Assembly: GCF_000226115.1 (NCBI RefSeq) | Contig: NC_016457.1 | Location: 8,618,001 to 8,682,000, forward strand | Source: Thermothielavioides terrestris NRRL 8126 | Taxonomy: Eukaryota; Ascomycota; Sordariomycetes; Sordariales; Chaetomiaceae | Length of the DNA: 64,000 nucleotides | Direction of reading: 5' to 3' | In this document: piece after piece, positions 11,566 through 24,489 of the stretch | Layout of the letters: each line of letters opens with the position of its first letter | How positions within the stretch are numbered: position 1 is the first letter of the stretch | Made by a program: the position numbers and the translations under genes | Notes under the pieces: model-generated | Seen by the model: the letters and a program-made list of their open reading frames with translations, nothing else | Told to the model about the DNA's origin: nothing | The model's database searches: none

Positions 11566-12652
11566 AGTGGTGGTGGTGGTATCATGTGTCGGTGTGGGTG
11601 GTGGTGTTGTGGCTGTCTTCACGGCATCGATCTTGGTGCCACGGGTCGTGGTGGGCGGCCGCCAGTCCTCGCCCGGTGCGAGGGCGGCCTTGGGGGAGAA
11701 GGGGGCCGGTCTTGGGTAGGAGTGGCCTAGTGCGCAGCGGAAGTTGAGGCGAGGGCGGGGGTGGGCTTGGAACTGGGGAGGGGCACTTTGGCTTGCGGCG
11801 GCGTCCGATTTCGAAGGCAAGAAGATGCCATCGCAAACTTTGCTCTCTTCCTCCGGTTCTGGGCTTTCCTGTATATTGATTCGGCTGGCAATCTCCTCGA
11901 CCTTCTCCTGCAGAGCCCTCTCCAGCCGCATGCAGAAGTAGGCCACATCTAGCCCCTGGAACTGGATGTAAGACCAGGGCGAGCGGTCGTGCTCCTCCCT
12001 GTTGCCGCTCACGAAGCGGGCCCAGTCATCCGCGGCCAAGACGTAGTCACCCTTGGTTTCTGGCTCCTGGGCGGACTCAACAGATCCTGTGCCCTGCACT
12101 GGGATTAGGAGCGGCCCCTTCTTCTTGCGTGGTGGGGGCCGTTTGGGGGCGGTGTATTCGGCGACTTTTCGCTTGGCTGCGCGGTCGGGCTGGATGCGGC
12201 TGGGGGCTCTGGCTGGGGTTTTGGTTCTGCGGACTGCTGTCTGCGGCTGCGGTCCTACTTGGAGTGTTTTCGAGTCGATATCTCCCGTCTTCGACTGGGC
12301 CGCCTCCTGATTAAATGACAAACGGTCAGTTTCTGCCAAGCAAGCTCCGTGGGCAACGGTCGAAAGTGCATGTGTCAGTCCTACTGACCCCCTTTACCGT
12401 TTCCAGGTGTAGTAACCGGTCAATCTCGGCCTTGTACCATGCCTTTGCTCGGAGGAAGAAGTCGTCCCTCTCGTATATCTCCCCCCTCTTCAAGGCCGCG
12501 ATGTCGTGTTTCAGTGTTTCCTCTGTAAAGCAATATTTTCCGATTTTCCCTGTGCTTAGGCCATGGTTCACTTGCTTGCAAGGCGGAACAAGCTTGCACG
12601 TGCGCTGTGGTGACTCGTCATCGGCACGCCTCCGCATTTTGAATACCTCCAT
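11089..12652 (-). CDS. uncharacterised fungal protein, 490 residues
   Basis: Two exons, complement of 12398-12652 and 11089-12306, with a 91-base intron (GTAAAG...CAG) that keeps phase 0. The N-terminal exon is compact and charged (MEVFKMRRRADDESPQ; CKLVPPCKQVNHG; then a helix-rich stretch ending AKAWYKAEIDRLLHLET), the sort of sequence conserved across fungi. A basic patch, KRPPPRKKKGPLL, near residues 140-155 could be a nuclear localisation signal. The C-terminal half is low complexity: Thr/Pro runs, a Ser/Asn run from a CAG/CTG-type repeat (11529-11561), and a Gly-rich end. No catalytic motif is seen. Function unknown; nuclear location is inference from the basic patch only. An alternative start five codons downstream (MRRRADD) is possible. 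Confidence 0.7.
11529..11561. repeat. CTG trinucleotide repeat inside the coding region
   Basis: A run of mostly CTG units with TTG interruptions on the plus strand encodes the Ser/Asn tract of the minus-strand 490-residue protein. Its length probably varies between strains. Confidence 0.6.
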
Positions 12653-15600
12653 ACACTGGGCAGAGCAATCAAGGCAGCGAGTTGGTTAGGTCGTGCAAAG
12701 TCTCTTAGTTTGGGAGAGTGCACGAGTGATCCTGCCCAAGCAGTTACATTTTCGACAATGACGGTGACTCCTTGGCATCTGAATGAGACTTGCCCCTTGA
12801 GACTGTTTTTGTCTTTGAAGGAGGGCTGGTGGCCTCTTGTCTACCAAATCCGGCTTGATGAAGTTGCAATACAAAGCCTCCTCCTTCTTTGGAACATCCA
12901 AACCGGCCAACAAGACAAAGAGAACCGCTACCCGCTTTTGCGTTGTGTTCAAGGTGGTAGCGCAGCCCATTTTGCTGGAGAATGAACCGACCGAGTGATC
13001 AGCCAAAAAAGGAGCAGCATGTTATGGGAGCCCATCGCCAATCGAGCACAATCAGACAATGGCGGACCTGGGACCTAGCTATCCTCGAACATAGCCTTGG
13101 AAGGGGAGGGAGAGGTCTTCATTGATTGGATGTTAGCTGGCCATTGTTGTTAACGATCATTGGGTTGGTAACGTGATGAAAGGGTAATTCGTCCTGGTAG
13201 AGGGTGAAGCTTTGAAAGGCGCGGCAACGCCATCATACAAGAGTGGCCTTGGAAGTACGGCAATGAGCGAGCGCCCTGCTACATCGGGCTGGGATGCGCC
13301 TCAGGGTATGGTGAGTGGTTTCCCCGGCTTGCCTCTTGGGCACTGTAACCAGCAGCACCAAACACTCGGTCGAGCACCGGCAGCAGCGTCCGGCATGAAG
13401 GGATTATTCAAGCATTTTTGTGCTGCTGTACAGCCCGTGCTGTTGAGCACTTCCGATGGAAGCACGGTGCTAGAGAAGGCGGACGGAGCAGGCGGGCGGT
13501 GGGGGGCCCAAATGTCGCAATGGACCAACCACCCCTAGCCCAGGGCGGTTAAGCGATGCGACGGAGCATGGATGATAGGTTAGCCGGACCCGAGTGTACG
13601 GACATCCGGGCAAAATCGGTTGGTTTGTCCACTACGGTGGTCTAGTACGGCTAGAAGGCCCGCCAACACGCAGCTGAGAAATGACTCCTATTCAGTGATT
13701 CCGCCAACAAGCCCAACTCACCCGATCCGTTTGTACAGCCGTAACGTATGTCATTTGCAAACATCACACGGTCACGTCCGTTTTTCCGTTGGCACCGCCA
13801 AATCCGTCCTGTTGGCGCGTTTCGAAACGGGCAGCGGAGTTGTCGAAACGAGATGATGACACGAGCGACTCCGCTTCTCCTCGCCGAGACGGATTAGATG
13901 CCTACTAGTGTCCCCGTGGACCTGGGTAATCAATGCGGCTTGTCCGCCCCCAAGGCACAGAGGAAAACTGACCTACCTCAGCTGAATGTTCACTAGGAAG
14001 GCAGACGAACGGAGGAGGGGTCGGATAGACAAGTTACGGACTGCCCAGAGCGTCATGAGTGCATATCGTGTCACGCTGTAATTCGTGCGTCCCGGTTCTA
14101 AGATGGCCGACCCTAGGGCCCGAAACCTGATTGGGTTGGCGTCTCTTAGTCCTACCACAACATGCACTGCAGCGACTGCGACGACTGGATATCGAGCGCT
14201 CGTGGTGAGGCAGCTCCGCTGATGGTGGGGTGGCCAATGCAGGCTTCCACCGACGGTTGCCTGCCTATGATTGTATGTAGGAAGTTGATAGTAACTTACT
14301 TAGTACCTACCTTTACACAGGTCGTGTAGATGTCTTCCTCCCTCTGCCAGAAGTGCTGAGGAGACGGAGGCTTTTGGGCGTCATCCATGGTCCAATTGAT
14401 CTGGGTTCGCCCAATGCCCGTGCGGCGTCGCCTCGTCATTGGCTCGTGGGGCCGGAGGAACAGCGAGCCTACCTAGAAATGCCTTTAACTAACTTCCAGT
14501 GGAGGTTCCCATTGGCACCGTCCCTTTTAATAGGTCCGAGGTAGGCTGCCGCGTCGCATGCCAAGGGTTGCATGACAGATTCGAAACCAGGAAGAAATCC
14601 AGCGATTGGAATGACTGCCATCGTCTTGCGGGAGTAGTAAGAGGCAGCTCCAAAGCCGGAGGAGGACGCTTTTAGTATTATCCGCCGGATTACTGAGGGA
14701 ATACGTGAGAATGAGTAAGCCTGGGGACGAGAAAGAATGTGGGCGGCAAGATACCGCGATGAAACGCTGATGACAACGGAGAGGGACAGGGGGTGATTGC
14801 GATCAGCCTTCTGTTTCGGAAGTTCCTGATGGCTGCACAACGCCGTTGAAAGCACACCGCATTCGTTGTCCCGTGTTCCGCACAGTCTGCGTTTGAGAAC
14901 GGCAGATCCGGCGGTAGGCAGAGGAATCTGCAAAACGATAGCCGAGATTTTAACATATTAGGGTCTACTCTACTGAGCACGGATTACGGTACGACCGAGG
15001 TAGTTGGGGAGCTGATTTGTCGTGTAGTGTAGTTGGCCGTCGCCCTGTGGGGCCCATGCGACGAGTCGCAGAGTGACGAGCATGGATGGGGGCCAAGCGA
15101 GGACCTGGTGACACATTCCTACAGAGTACGCTAGCCCTTGAGCAGCACTGCCACCCGGCCTTGGTGTATGGAGTTTACGCTACACGACAGACGTAGTATA
15201 GTGTACACTAGGACGTACGGTCCGGAGGATTGGAAGGCAAGAGAAACTAGCGCCGATAGTGCAGCATGGGCAGCGATCGCTCGGATTTTGCTCGTAATCC
15301 TTCGGTGACATCTAACGGACTAATTACACTAAACTAGTGTAAAACATTCTCCGTGGCCCACGAGGCCGGTTTTGCATCCACGCCGAAACTTCGGTTCCGC
15401 ATTCGGAAGCGAACTGGAGCATTACAAGGTATCTGTCCGAGGTTGGCTGCGGTGCGTAAGGTACTTTACGTAGGTGGTACATTCCGGCGGTTTTTTCCTT
15501 TTGATGCTTTTATCAGTTTTCGCTGTAGTGTAGCGACGATTTGCTTCAGGCTGCTACGCTACCCTGTACCATGCGGAAGCAAAGTTCCCCTCAGCCGCTC

Positions 15601-16953
15601 TTTGCGGACACACAACCTCTCCTCACGCGAGCGTTTAGGGCTAATCTTGGACCGTTGCCATGATCCCTGTCTTGGCGTTTCGCTCCTTTCGGCCAAGCTC
15701 CATCGTGCTATCGCTAGTCTGCGCCAACCCTTCAGAATCGGGTTTAGTTGCGTGTGCCATGCCCTCGGCGCCCATCCTGGTACAGTGTGTTGTGTACTGG
15801 ACTACAGGTCTGTCGTGTACAGACCCAAGGTAATTAAGCACCGTTAAGGTTCGGCTCAGTGTTGTCGGGCGTCTAGAGCGATCGAGGCGTACGGAGTACC
15901 CTCCACTGTAATCCCTAGAGGTAGTCGCAACCGCATTTCCCAACTCCAATTGGCGCGACTTTAACCCGAGCACCTAATAATAAGCAAGGTGGAATCATTT
16001 CGTCCATTGCACGCCATCTGGCCCCCCTGCACCCATCTATGTGTCTCCAGTCTCTTGGATACTGGTGCGCCTCGACCAACTTTTCTCTCCTTTCGCCACT
16101 TGTTCGTGCCCGAGTTCATACCAAGTCAGCCCATCTGACACCACTGCCGGAAGGTAAGTTAATTAGCCTCGATTCCTGCCTATCTTTTCGCACTACCAGA
16201 ATCACGTCAACCGCATCTCATAAAATCGCCACCACGCGATTTACTTGACATCGCAAGCAAGCGCGCGCGTACCTTGTGGCGCCGGTATTCTGCTTCAAGG
16301 CAGTAATATCACTCAGCTTCCCCCAGTGACACTGGACCCCGGACGCATTTTCTGCCTGCGCGCGTCGGGCGCCGACTCAGGCGGCGGTCGCTCGATTCTG
16401 CAGCCATCGCACTTCATCATTCCTTCCCTTGATAACCCCCCGTTTGTTTTCCTTTTTGCGTGCCTGCCTTTTTCATTTCCGTGCAGGGCAGCCAAGGGCC
16501 CGAACCGGGGCTCGGATTCATATTACCCCTTGTTTTCTCGTTCGCCTCTTTCAATTTCACCGATCCTGAGTTACCTGTCGACGCAGTGCAGCGGCAAGGG
16601 AGCCGTAGTGCCGCACATACACATATTCCTTCTTGGTGTCGCAGATCTCGCAGGTTCATCTCCAGCCCGTCTTCTTGGACAGAGAGAACCCAAAGACAAG
16701 CTGTCATCCGGGGGCGCTGTCAATGTCGCAGCTTCAATCCAACGTGCTGTTTATTCGTGCAACTTCCACGATTCGCTATCTCTCGCTCTTTGGATGGATT
16801 CTCTAACCGCGGGCCTGCAGACCAAGGGTAGCGGGATATTGGAAGGAACTCGGTGTCCATCGTCTGGGTCGCTCAGCCGGGCTGGTAATCGTCTGTTGCG
16901 CTCACTCCAGGGCGACTCGCAGGCAGTTCACGGTGACCTCAGACTACCCCAGT
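12653..16953. other. long spacer, 4.3 kb
   Basis: No convincing gene is visible between the start of the 490-residue protein (minus) and the start of the 1194-residue protein (plus). The region holds several TAGTGTA-type motifs: GTCGTGTAGTGTAGTTGG at 15019-15036, the inverted form near 15178-15192, the palindrome TAGTGTACACTA at 15199-15210, and others near 15323-15345 and 15525. From ~16040 the plus strand turns pyrimidine-rich, as expected for a long 5' leader; a GTAAGT at 16154 could be the donor of a leader intron. The open frame 16245-17051 overlaps the true start out of frame and is not protein-like. Confidence 0.5.
15199..15210. repeat. palindrome TAGTGTACACTA
   Basis: A perfect 12-base palindrome, seen again at 28366-28377, and related to half-site motifs scattered through the intergenic regions of this window. 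Confidence 0.5.
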
Positions 16954-19900
16954 ATGACTGCACCGCTGAGCTTGCTTCCCACAACGCGGCAGGTAGAGGC
17001 CAAAAACGCGGACTTGCGCGAACTGGTCACTCAGCTACACCGCCAATATGATGCTCAAGAACGGCTGGCGAATGCCGCCTTCGTCGAGGCGTCCCAAGCC
17101 ATCACCGCAAAATTCGACAAGCAGAGAGCCGACATAGTTGCCCAGTTAGGCACGGCAATCCCCGAAGCCGTCGAAACGGTCTTGCGGCAGAAGAGGGACC
17201 TGGAGCTGGAAGCGCTCGAACGGAGACATCAGGAGCAAGCGGACGCCCGGAAGAGATCGTTCGATGAGCGAGTGCAGAGGCACATGGATGAAGTCTATTC
17301 GTACATCAACGCGCTGGCAACTTCAGCAGTAAGACTGCCGCCCTACGCTACCTTAGCACGAAGTGAACCGTGTACTAATTTCAAAACAGCCGCAGCCTGT
17401 ACCATGCACAGACGATCCGCTCCCATTGCTAGCAACAGGGCCAGTAAAAGGGTTCGCGGAAGCCATGCCAGAAAGGCCCGCAAAAGCCATGCGATCCAGT
17501 GCCACTCCACCCCCGGCGAGTTCAGCCGAAACTGCCCAGAAGTTGCCTATCTTGACGGCCGTCCCGACGCCGCCGCTAGATGTTGCAGTTCCGCCACCAG
17601 CACAAGTCCCAGGCGAAACGGAGAGACATTCGCACCCAGCCAAGGATGACCGCCCGGCTGATGCACAACCTGGAGCTTCACCGCCCCCCGATGTCGGCGG
17701 CCAAGGCATGCTCGCCGCATCCGATTCCCACCTGAGGACGGATGAAGAGGAAGCGGTCGACGGCGCGTCCAGGGTGCTGCCGCCGGCGAAGGAGTTGGAG
17801 GCCCTTGCGTCGAACACTCCAGACCAAGGAACTCCTCGATCAGCGTCCGTGTCGTCTGTCAGCAGCCATGAGCAGCCGTCCGTTACCGCGGAACTCACTA
17901 CCGGGGTAGAAGCTGCTCACAAACGCAAAGCAGATGGAGAGTCAAACGGCGGGTCGCCCGCATCTGTCTCTAGCCGTGTCAAGCGCGCCAAGCTCGATGA
18001 AGTCAACGACGGCATCAGCAAGGCCGCAGACCTACCATCACAAGGGGATCTCGCGAATGCGCCCCAGAGGACCGTCACTTTCGAGGAGGTGTACGGGGCG
18101 CCGGACAAACAACCCCAGCACAGGCATGTCATCGTCCAATACCCTAGCGGGTCCGGGAGATTTTACATTCTCAGGTGCGATGAGCATGGCGTGCACTTCG
18201 GCGAGCATCCGCTCAGGGGCGCGGCTAAGCACCTAGCCAGCGCGCAGCACGGCAATATGACCAAGGCGCATGCGACTGCCATTGCAACTCTCGGTCACCT
18301 TGTTGTGGGTTGTACCGAGGCGCTGGCCGACAAGAACAACAAGGAGGTCATAGAGGGCTTCAAAAACGGCAGCCTGAAGATCTTCAATGCCAACAACCTC
18401 AGCATGGCGAAACGCGCCGAGCTGGGCTTTGGCCCTCTTGACCCGCCAAGCTCGCAGAAGACCAAGCAGTCCGCAATAATCACGAATCCCGCCACCTGCA
18501 CGTTTTACGTGGGATCTGTTGGAGAGCTGAAATGCCCCGTCTTGATCCTGCCTTGGGGCGACACGTTGCCGGCCGGCATTCAGGGCACCCTGGCTGACAC
18601 AGGACTCTTCCGTGAGCCTGCGGATGACCGGAAGCAGCAGGGAATACCCAAACTGCCAAAGTGCTACCGCTATGACGAGGAAGGGGGCCGCGTCAAGGGC
18701 ATTCTCGGCTGGGCAAAGGGCTACGAGACCGGCGGCCCGTTGGAGAAGAAGAGGGAATTCCCCGTTTTGTGCGCCGACGACGACGATTAGTAAGTGTCAG
18801 AAGCTCAATCTCACCCTTGGCCTTTAATCTGACAGAAGCAGTCGAAAGTGGACCGTCGGATGGGTGAAGGCCGTACATCTGTCCCCACTGGACTTCGGGG
18901 ATCCGGCTTCCCGGAATATCCCTTTCTACAAAGCAGCCCGGGACTACTTCGTTACTCGCGTTCTGCGCCAACGCGGTAAGCCCAGGCTAGCCCCTATTAC
19001 CCATATATGCCTGCCTCTGCCACCCCTCGCTAACAAAGCACTCGCGTAGCCGTGCCTAAACAGCAGAGCCACGACCGCTTGCGAGAAGGTGCTAGCAGTC
19101 ATGCGACGGAGGACATTGTCATGAAAGATGCCGGAGTTGTGCCCAACAATGCGTCTGAAAGCTCCCCCGGCCGCGTTTCGAAATGCGTCCCCATCATGCC
19201 GAAGCCTTCGTCAACACCAGTATCGGTTTCTCCAGCAACCGATGCCAGGTTGATTGCGACGCAGGCCCTGAACTTGAAGACGCCATCGCGGAGCGCATTC
19301 ACGCCGATCAATGCCGCCGGTGATGCCGAGCCAAGCGGCCCCCCGGGCGCCAGTGCAAGCCATGAACCCAACTCGCGGGCCGGCTCTGCGCCAAGTGTGG
19401 GCGGAGGGCACAGGCGTGTGATCAAGATCCATGCACACAGCCGCAATCCGAATCCTGCGAACAAGGATCAAATGGGCACTCCGGTTGCGTTGCCGGAGAG
19501 GCCGGCGGAAGGGACGCCGTCGCAGAGATATCCTCCAATCCAGTTACGGAGCGCCGAGAGGACGCATAGCCCGGCGAGTCTTCAGAATATCCTGCAGGAG
19601 TTTCCGAGCCCTGCACCAGCTCCGGTTGGGGTCGCTTCTCGGTCTCCGAACTCGCCTGTGGCTCGGCATCCCCTCCCCTCGGCGCCCACGCGAGCTGCAT
19701 CGCCTTCACGCCTAGCACCGGTCCCGGCCGTTATTGCGAAACAACCGGAGCAGCCGCGGGAGAACCGAGCCGGCTCGGTACCTGCACAACAGCTGCAGCA
19801 GAGGGGGCACTCTGATGGGGAGCTCCGGCGCGCTGGCAGTGCCTCGGCGATTCCCGGCTTGAGCCGTGAAGCGACCCCTCTGCCGCCGGCTCCAGCATCG

Positions 19901-20725
19901 GGCCCAGCGCCCGATCCGGTTCTGGCCTCAACAACACCTGCGCCAGCCTCGGTGCCAGCGTCGGCGCCAGCATCGGCGCCAGCATCGGCGCCAGCGTCGG
20001 GCCGAGGGTCACCCCGGGCATCGATATCGGCATCGGTCCAAGCATTGGCGTGGGAACGGGCACCGCCACGTGTGGAGGAGCGGAAGCAACGGCCACCCGC
20101 GATCCAACTCCCTCCGCCAGCCAGTGCCTGGCCGCAGGTCCAGCAGCTCAGTACAACCCCGCTGGCCACGCCGACCACCAGCGCAATTCACTCGCGGGTC
20201 AACTCGCCGACCGCTGATCAAGCCAAAACAGACATGTCTGCTGCACGCTTCAACAGACCTGAAACGCCCACCCTCACGCCGCTGTCGCAACCAGGCGGAT
20301 TCCTCCCCACAATGGACGTCTTCGACCTGGCAGGCTTCATGGAGGGCAACACCGAGGTATTCCGGTCCAGCGCGCCGGGCCAATACCTCCGGCTGATCGA
20401 CGACCACCAGAGCGGCGTCTTCACCACGCCATCGGACGCGCCCGTGTCAGTGCGGATCGAGCCCCGGAAGATCAGCACGGTCGAGCGGGTGCCGGCGCAG
20501 AACGGGGCGGCGTGCGTGGTCAAGATCACGTACCGCGCCTCGGCCGACGGCGGTGGCGGGACCGGCGGCGGGGCCTCTCCGTCGCGCACGCAGACGCTCG
20601 TGCTGGAGACGACGAGGTCGACGGCGAGCGGGATGCAGACCGGCATGGTGCATGCCCGTCGACTCTGCCGGCGGCTGGGGTTCTGGAATCCGGATATCTT
20701 GTGTCCCGCTCCGGCGGCTGCGTGA
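16954..20725 (+). CDS. uncharacterised 1194-residue protein: coiled coil, Cys/His module, disordered region
   Basis: Four exons (16954-17328, 17390-18789, 18842-18975, 19050-20725) joined by introns of 61, 52 and 74 bases. Residues ~10-115 form a charged coiled coil (QVEAKNADLRELVTQLHRQY and onward). A Pro/Ser region with a bipartite basic stretch (SSRVKRAKLDE) follows. From ~370 comes a conserved-looking module with RCDEHGVHFGEH and KHLASAQHG, a Cys/His spacing that could bind zinc, running on through KCYRYDEEGG and, across an intron, YRKWTVGWVKAVHLSP. Residues ~640-1050 are disordered and carry PASA repeats; a final folded segment (~1060-1190) begins FMEGNTEVFRSSAPGQYLRL. The third-exon acceptor was chosen so that DDDD reads on to YRKW; the nearer AG gives a stop. 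Probably nuclear by the basic stretch; function unknown. The start at 16954 is the first ATG of the frame. Confidence 0.75.
19941..20000 (+). repeat. 12-base tandem repeat, about five copies
   Basis: Units close to CGCCAGCATCGG repeat five times and encode a (PASA)n tract in the disordered part of the 1194-residue protein. Confidence 0.75.
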
Positions 20726-22286
20726 GTTCTGTCCTTTCGTTCGTTGGGTCGATGGTCGTGATTCGGAGGGGCGTCAAGACTAATTAACTCGGGGCTGTAG
20801 TAACTCGGACTCGTTCCAGTAGCGGTTCGGCACGAGCAGTGATACACCTCAGGCGACGCCGGTCGCCAGGTCGATGGAAGGGCCGGCGACAGCTTGATGG
20901 TGGGCAGTCGACTTGATTTTGGCCTGCCCACTCACTGTTTTACCAGCCATGGCCATGGCCTGGCTGCGGTTTTCACCAGTCTACTCTTCGGAATTATTTT
21001 CCGCGCGCCTCTGATATGGGTGCGATTGCGGACTTATTAGCGATACCAAGATCGCGGTTATTTCTTTTACTTGGGCGCAAGGAAGGCAGCAAGGGAGGCG
21101 GAGATGCCACAGCTGCCTAGCTGAGATTTGTCGGGCCATTCCGGGGGACATTGGCCCTCCCCTTTTACATTTCGAGCTTCCTGCTCATGGGACGGTTGGG
21201 TTCCTCCTTCGAGCGAGCCCCTTTGTGGATTTAATTTGTATGACAGACCAGACCATCTTGTACTGTGTAGATAAACCAGCCTCCAGGGGCAAGCTGAAAA
21301 TTTCCTAGCGACAATTGAACTTACGTTAATAGTAGTTTGCTATGTTGCAGCAACTTCTCCCATTCTGACATGTGACAGACAGCCCGCACAAAGGGCCGAG
21401 GTATGTACCTTGCCTTAGCGGCCGTGCATCCCGGAGGACGCGATGGAATTGCCCTCCGAGGTCTCCTGGCCCAGGCAAACCTGGAACTGGGCCGGGGGCG
21501 CTGCAGCGCGGGGCCAACAGCGGGGCCTCAGCGGGGCCCACCCCACTGCAGGTCCAAATCCGTACTTAGGCCCTCTCCAGGGCTGTCGGCAATCCCCTCC
21601 AAGCGGCCCCCGGCAACTGCATGTGAGGTCAGATGCTGATTCCATCTCCTCCATCTCTTTGACCCCATTATTCCTGTTGCATGCTTGGCCCTTTGCCAGG
21701 CATTTATTTTGGCAGATGTTGATGGATTGATCGTGCCATTAAGACGAGTGTCTGTTCCATTCAGCATCTTTGGTTCTGTGGCTTGGTTTCTGTTGCATCC
21801 CTCGCACAGCTGCCCGCCGAGTCAACGACGCCATCCTGGCGCGCCTATGACGTGAGCCAGGCAGGGAGCTACAGGCGCAGCGCACGCACATGGAACCCGG
21901 CTGACGCGCTGCCCCCGGCCGGCGAGCGAAGAGAGGTTCATGGCTGCATTTGTAAGTCCAGCTTTGAGTTTTCCTCGAGACTTCCCGACTGGAAGCGCCC
22001 ATTTCAGCAGCTTTTTGGCTGCGCAGACTTGCCTGGCCCTTCCGCCTGGCAGCCGAAGATCCCTTCCTCGCCCGAGGCGGCATCGATCCGATTCGGTAGT
22101 CCGGCGTCGACACGGCGGTCAACATCGTCAACATCATGCTGCCAACGACAGCTTCCACATAAACATCCGATCTACATCCCAAGATACACACACGCCGCAT
22201 ACCATGCCCATGCTGCGCTATTCGCGCGACGCTTGCAAACAGTGACTCACATCTCGGTCTGCCCACAGGAACCGTGGCTCTCGCAC
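20726..22286. other. spacer, 1.6 kb
   Basis: Tandem arrangement: 3' end of the 1194-residue protein gene, then the promoter and leader of the DysF peroxin gene. The peroxin reading frame is open upstream from ~21783, but the first in-frame ATG is at 22287, so I read this part as leader. Small open frames on both strands around 21330-21770 are GC-rich chance frames. Confidence 0.5.
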
Positions 22287-24489
22287 ATGTCGCCTCCTCG
22301 CATGCAGCGCGGCGACACGCTGGACTCGTCCTCCCTCCACCCCCCGTCAACCCCCTCGCGCAACGATGGCTCCGCGACGAACACAACCTATGCCGCCTTC
22401 TCGCCCGCGACGCTAAGCACGACCACCCCGAGCGCCACCTCAGCCGCCAAGAGGAGGAGCACCATCCTCGTACACCAGAAGTCGCCGCTGCTGCTTGCGA
22501 CGCCGCCGCAGATAACGCGCGCGCTAGCATATAGCCACCCGTTTCTGCTGCCGCTGAATCGGCTCGTGGGCCTGATAACATGGACGACCGGCGACCCGTG
22601 GGAGAGCTTCCTCCTGGTCGCGGCCTTCTGGGCCGCAGTGCTGTACGGGGACATCATAATACGCACCGCGGGGCCCGTCGTGCTGGTGCTGGTCCTCATC
22701 GGCGGCATGTACGGCCGCCGCTTCAGTCCGTTGAGCAGCAGCGGCTGGAGCGAGCCCGGCCTTGGCTCGGCGGACGGGTCGGCTTCCGCCTCCGAGGCAA
22801 AGGGTGCCAAGGCCACGCGGAAGAGTAAGAATCTGAAGGTCGACGGGCTGCCGGACAGAAATGCCAAGGCTAGCAACGGCAGCGCGGGAGCCGGGGCCGC
22901 CGGCGGAGCCGGGGGAGCCGCTGGCCATAAGAGGAATCAGGGGTCGATATCCGAAGTCACAAACACGCGGCATCAGAAGACGCTGGACGAGATTGTTGAG
23001 ACGCTGCGAGAGTTCACAGCGAGGTGTAATATCCTGCTGGAGCCGCTGCTCGAGCTGACCGACTTCCTCAGCACCCAGCGCACGCCGACGTCGGCCACCA
23101 CGCGGCCGGCACTGACCACGCTTTTCGTCCGCATCCTCCTCTGCACGCCCTTCTGGTTCTGCCTCACCCTACCGCCGCTCCGCATCATCACCACCCGCCG
23201 CGTCATCCTCATCCTGGGCACCATCCTCCTAACCTGGCACGCACGCGTCATCCGCGTCACGCGTGCCATTCTCTGGCGGAGCGCAACCATCAGGAGGGTC
23301 CTGGCCCTCGTCACGGGCCTGCAGTTCGAGGGGCTTTCGAAGACGCCGTCCGCATCCTTAGCCGTCGCAACCGGCTCGGCCGCCAGCAGCGCGGCCTCCT
23401 CGAACAAGGCCAAATCCTCATCTAGCTCCGGACCCGGCAAAGCCTCGCGCGAATCGGAGCTCACCAAGGCGCTGCGACGTGCCCGCGGCGGCCGCGGCAC
23501 CGGCGTCCGCTTTACCTTTATCATATACGAGAACCAGCGACGGTGGATCGCCCTGGGCTGGACGTCCAGCCTGTTCGCGTACGAACGGCCTGCCTGGACG
23601 GACGAGAACAACAACCCGGTGCCGCCGCGGCACGAGTTTGAACTCCCCGAGGTGGAGGACGGGAGCAACATGCGCTGGCAGTGGGCCGAAGGGTCAAGGT
23701 GGCGCGTGGATGGCGTGCCGGACGAGGCGGTCATGACGGGCGACAACGAAGAGGAGGAGTGGGACTACGACGGGCCGGGCGGGAGGATGGGGTGGATCTA
23801 CTACGATAACAAGGTCCGTTGCCATGTTTTTTTCCTTGAGTTTATCGGTGTGACTGACTCTGTGGTAGTGGCAGAACGGCCGCCGCGGGCAAGACGGCTG
23901 GGGCCGCTGGACGCGCCGCAGGAAATGGTACCGAGACGCCGAGCTCGTCGAGGCCGACGACGCCGCCGAGGAAGAGACCGCCAACGGCGCCGCCGCAGCC
24001 GCAGACCGATCCCAGACTCCGACCCCCACCCCGTCAGCGCCCCCAAGACCACCAGGCCTCAACCCAACCCCGGCCGTCCCCACCGTCGACCTCACCCCCA
24101 GCTCCCCCGGCGCCGCCTCCTTCTCTTCCTCCTCCGCCTCCAACCAGCACCACGCACATCCCCGCCGATCGCCCGACGAGCGCGAGCAAGACGACGACCG
24201 CCCCGCAGCCCAGCAGGACACGGCCTCGCTGCTCTCGACCTCGAGCCGCTCGGCCCGGTTCCGCCCGCCGTCCCTGCGCCGCCGCGTCACCGACGCCTCG
24301 CTGCGCAGCGCGCGCGGCAGCGGCGGCGGCAGCAGGCGCGCCAGCGTGTCGCTCGCTGCTGCCGACGCCGCCGAGGACGACGACGCCGCTGTCCTGGACA
24401 CGCGCGCGCGCCTCGCCCTGCACGAGGCCCCTGGCACTGAGGTGGGTAGTTGGGGGGTTGGGGAGGAGGTGCGGATGGGGTTGGAGTAG
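22287..24489 (+). CDS. peroxisomal membrane protein of the Pex24/Pex28-32 (DysF) family
   Basis: Two exons (22287-23813, 23869-24489), 55-base intron, 715 residues. Residues ~80-142 hold hydrophobic segments (WESFLLVAAFWAAVLYGDII and a Val/Leu run), and ~280-340 another membrane region. Residues ~406-440 (FTFIIYENQRRWIALGWTSS) and, across the intron, WTRRRKWYRDAEL at ~520-535 are the two halves of a DysF/peroxin domain; the splice joins them exactly, which supports the GTCCGT donor. The family (yeast Pex28-Pex32, Yarrowia Pex23/Pex24) sits in peroxisome or peroxisome-contacting ER membrane and controls organelle number and size. The tail is disordered, Ser/Pro/Ala rich. Start is the first ATG in the frame. 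Which member of the family this is cannot be decided here. The stop codon lies inside a tandem duplication. Confidence 0.87.

Noticed and set aside
13600..13680. TGGTCTAGTACGG, resembling a tRNA A box
   Set aside because: No matching T-arm or acceptor stem follows at the right distance.
13000..16900. Possible degenerate transposon in the 4.3 kb spacer
   Set aside because: No transposase or reverse-transcriptase motif, terminal repeats or clear RIP-type AT enrichment could be seen by eye.
16245..17051. Plus-strand frame of 268 codons upstream of the 1194-residue protein
   Set aside because: It overlaps the true first exon out of frame and its product is Ser/Leu/Pro-rich leader-like sequence without family character.
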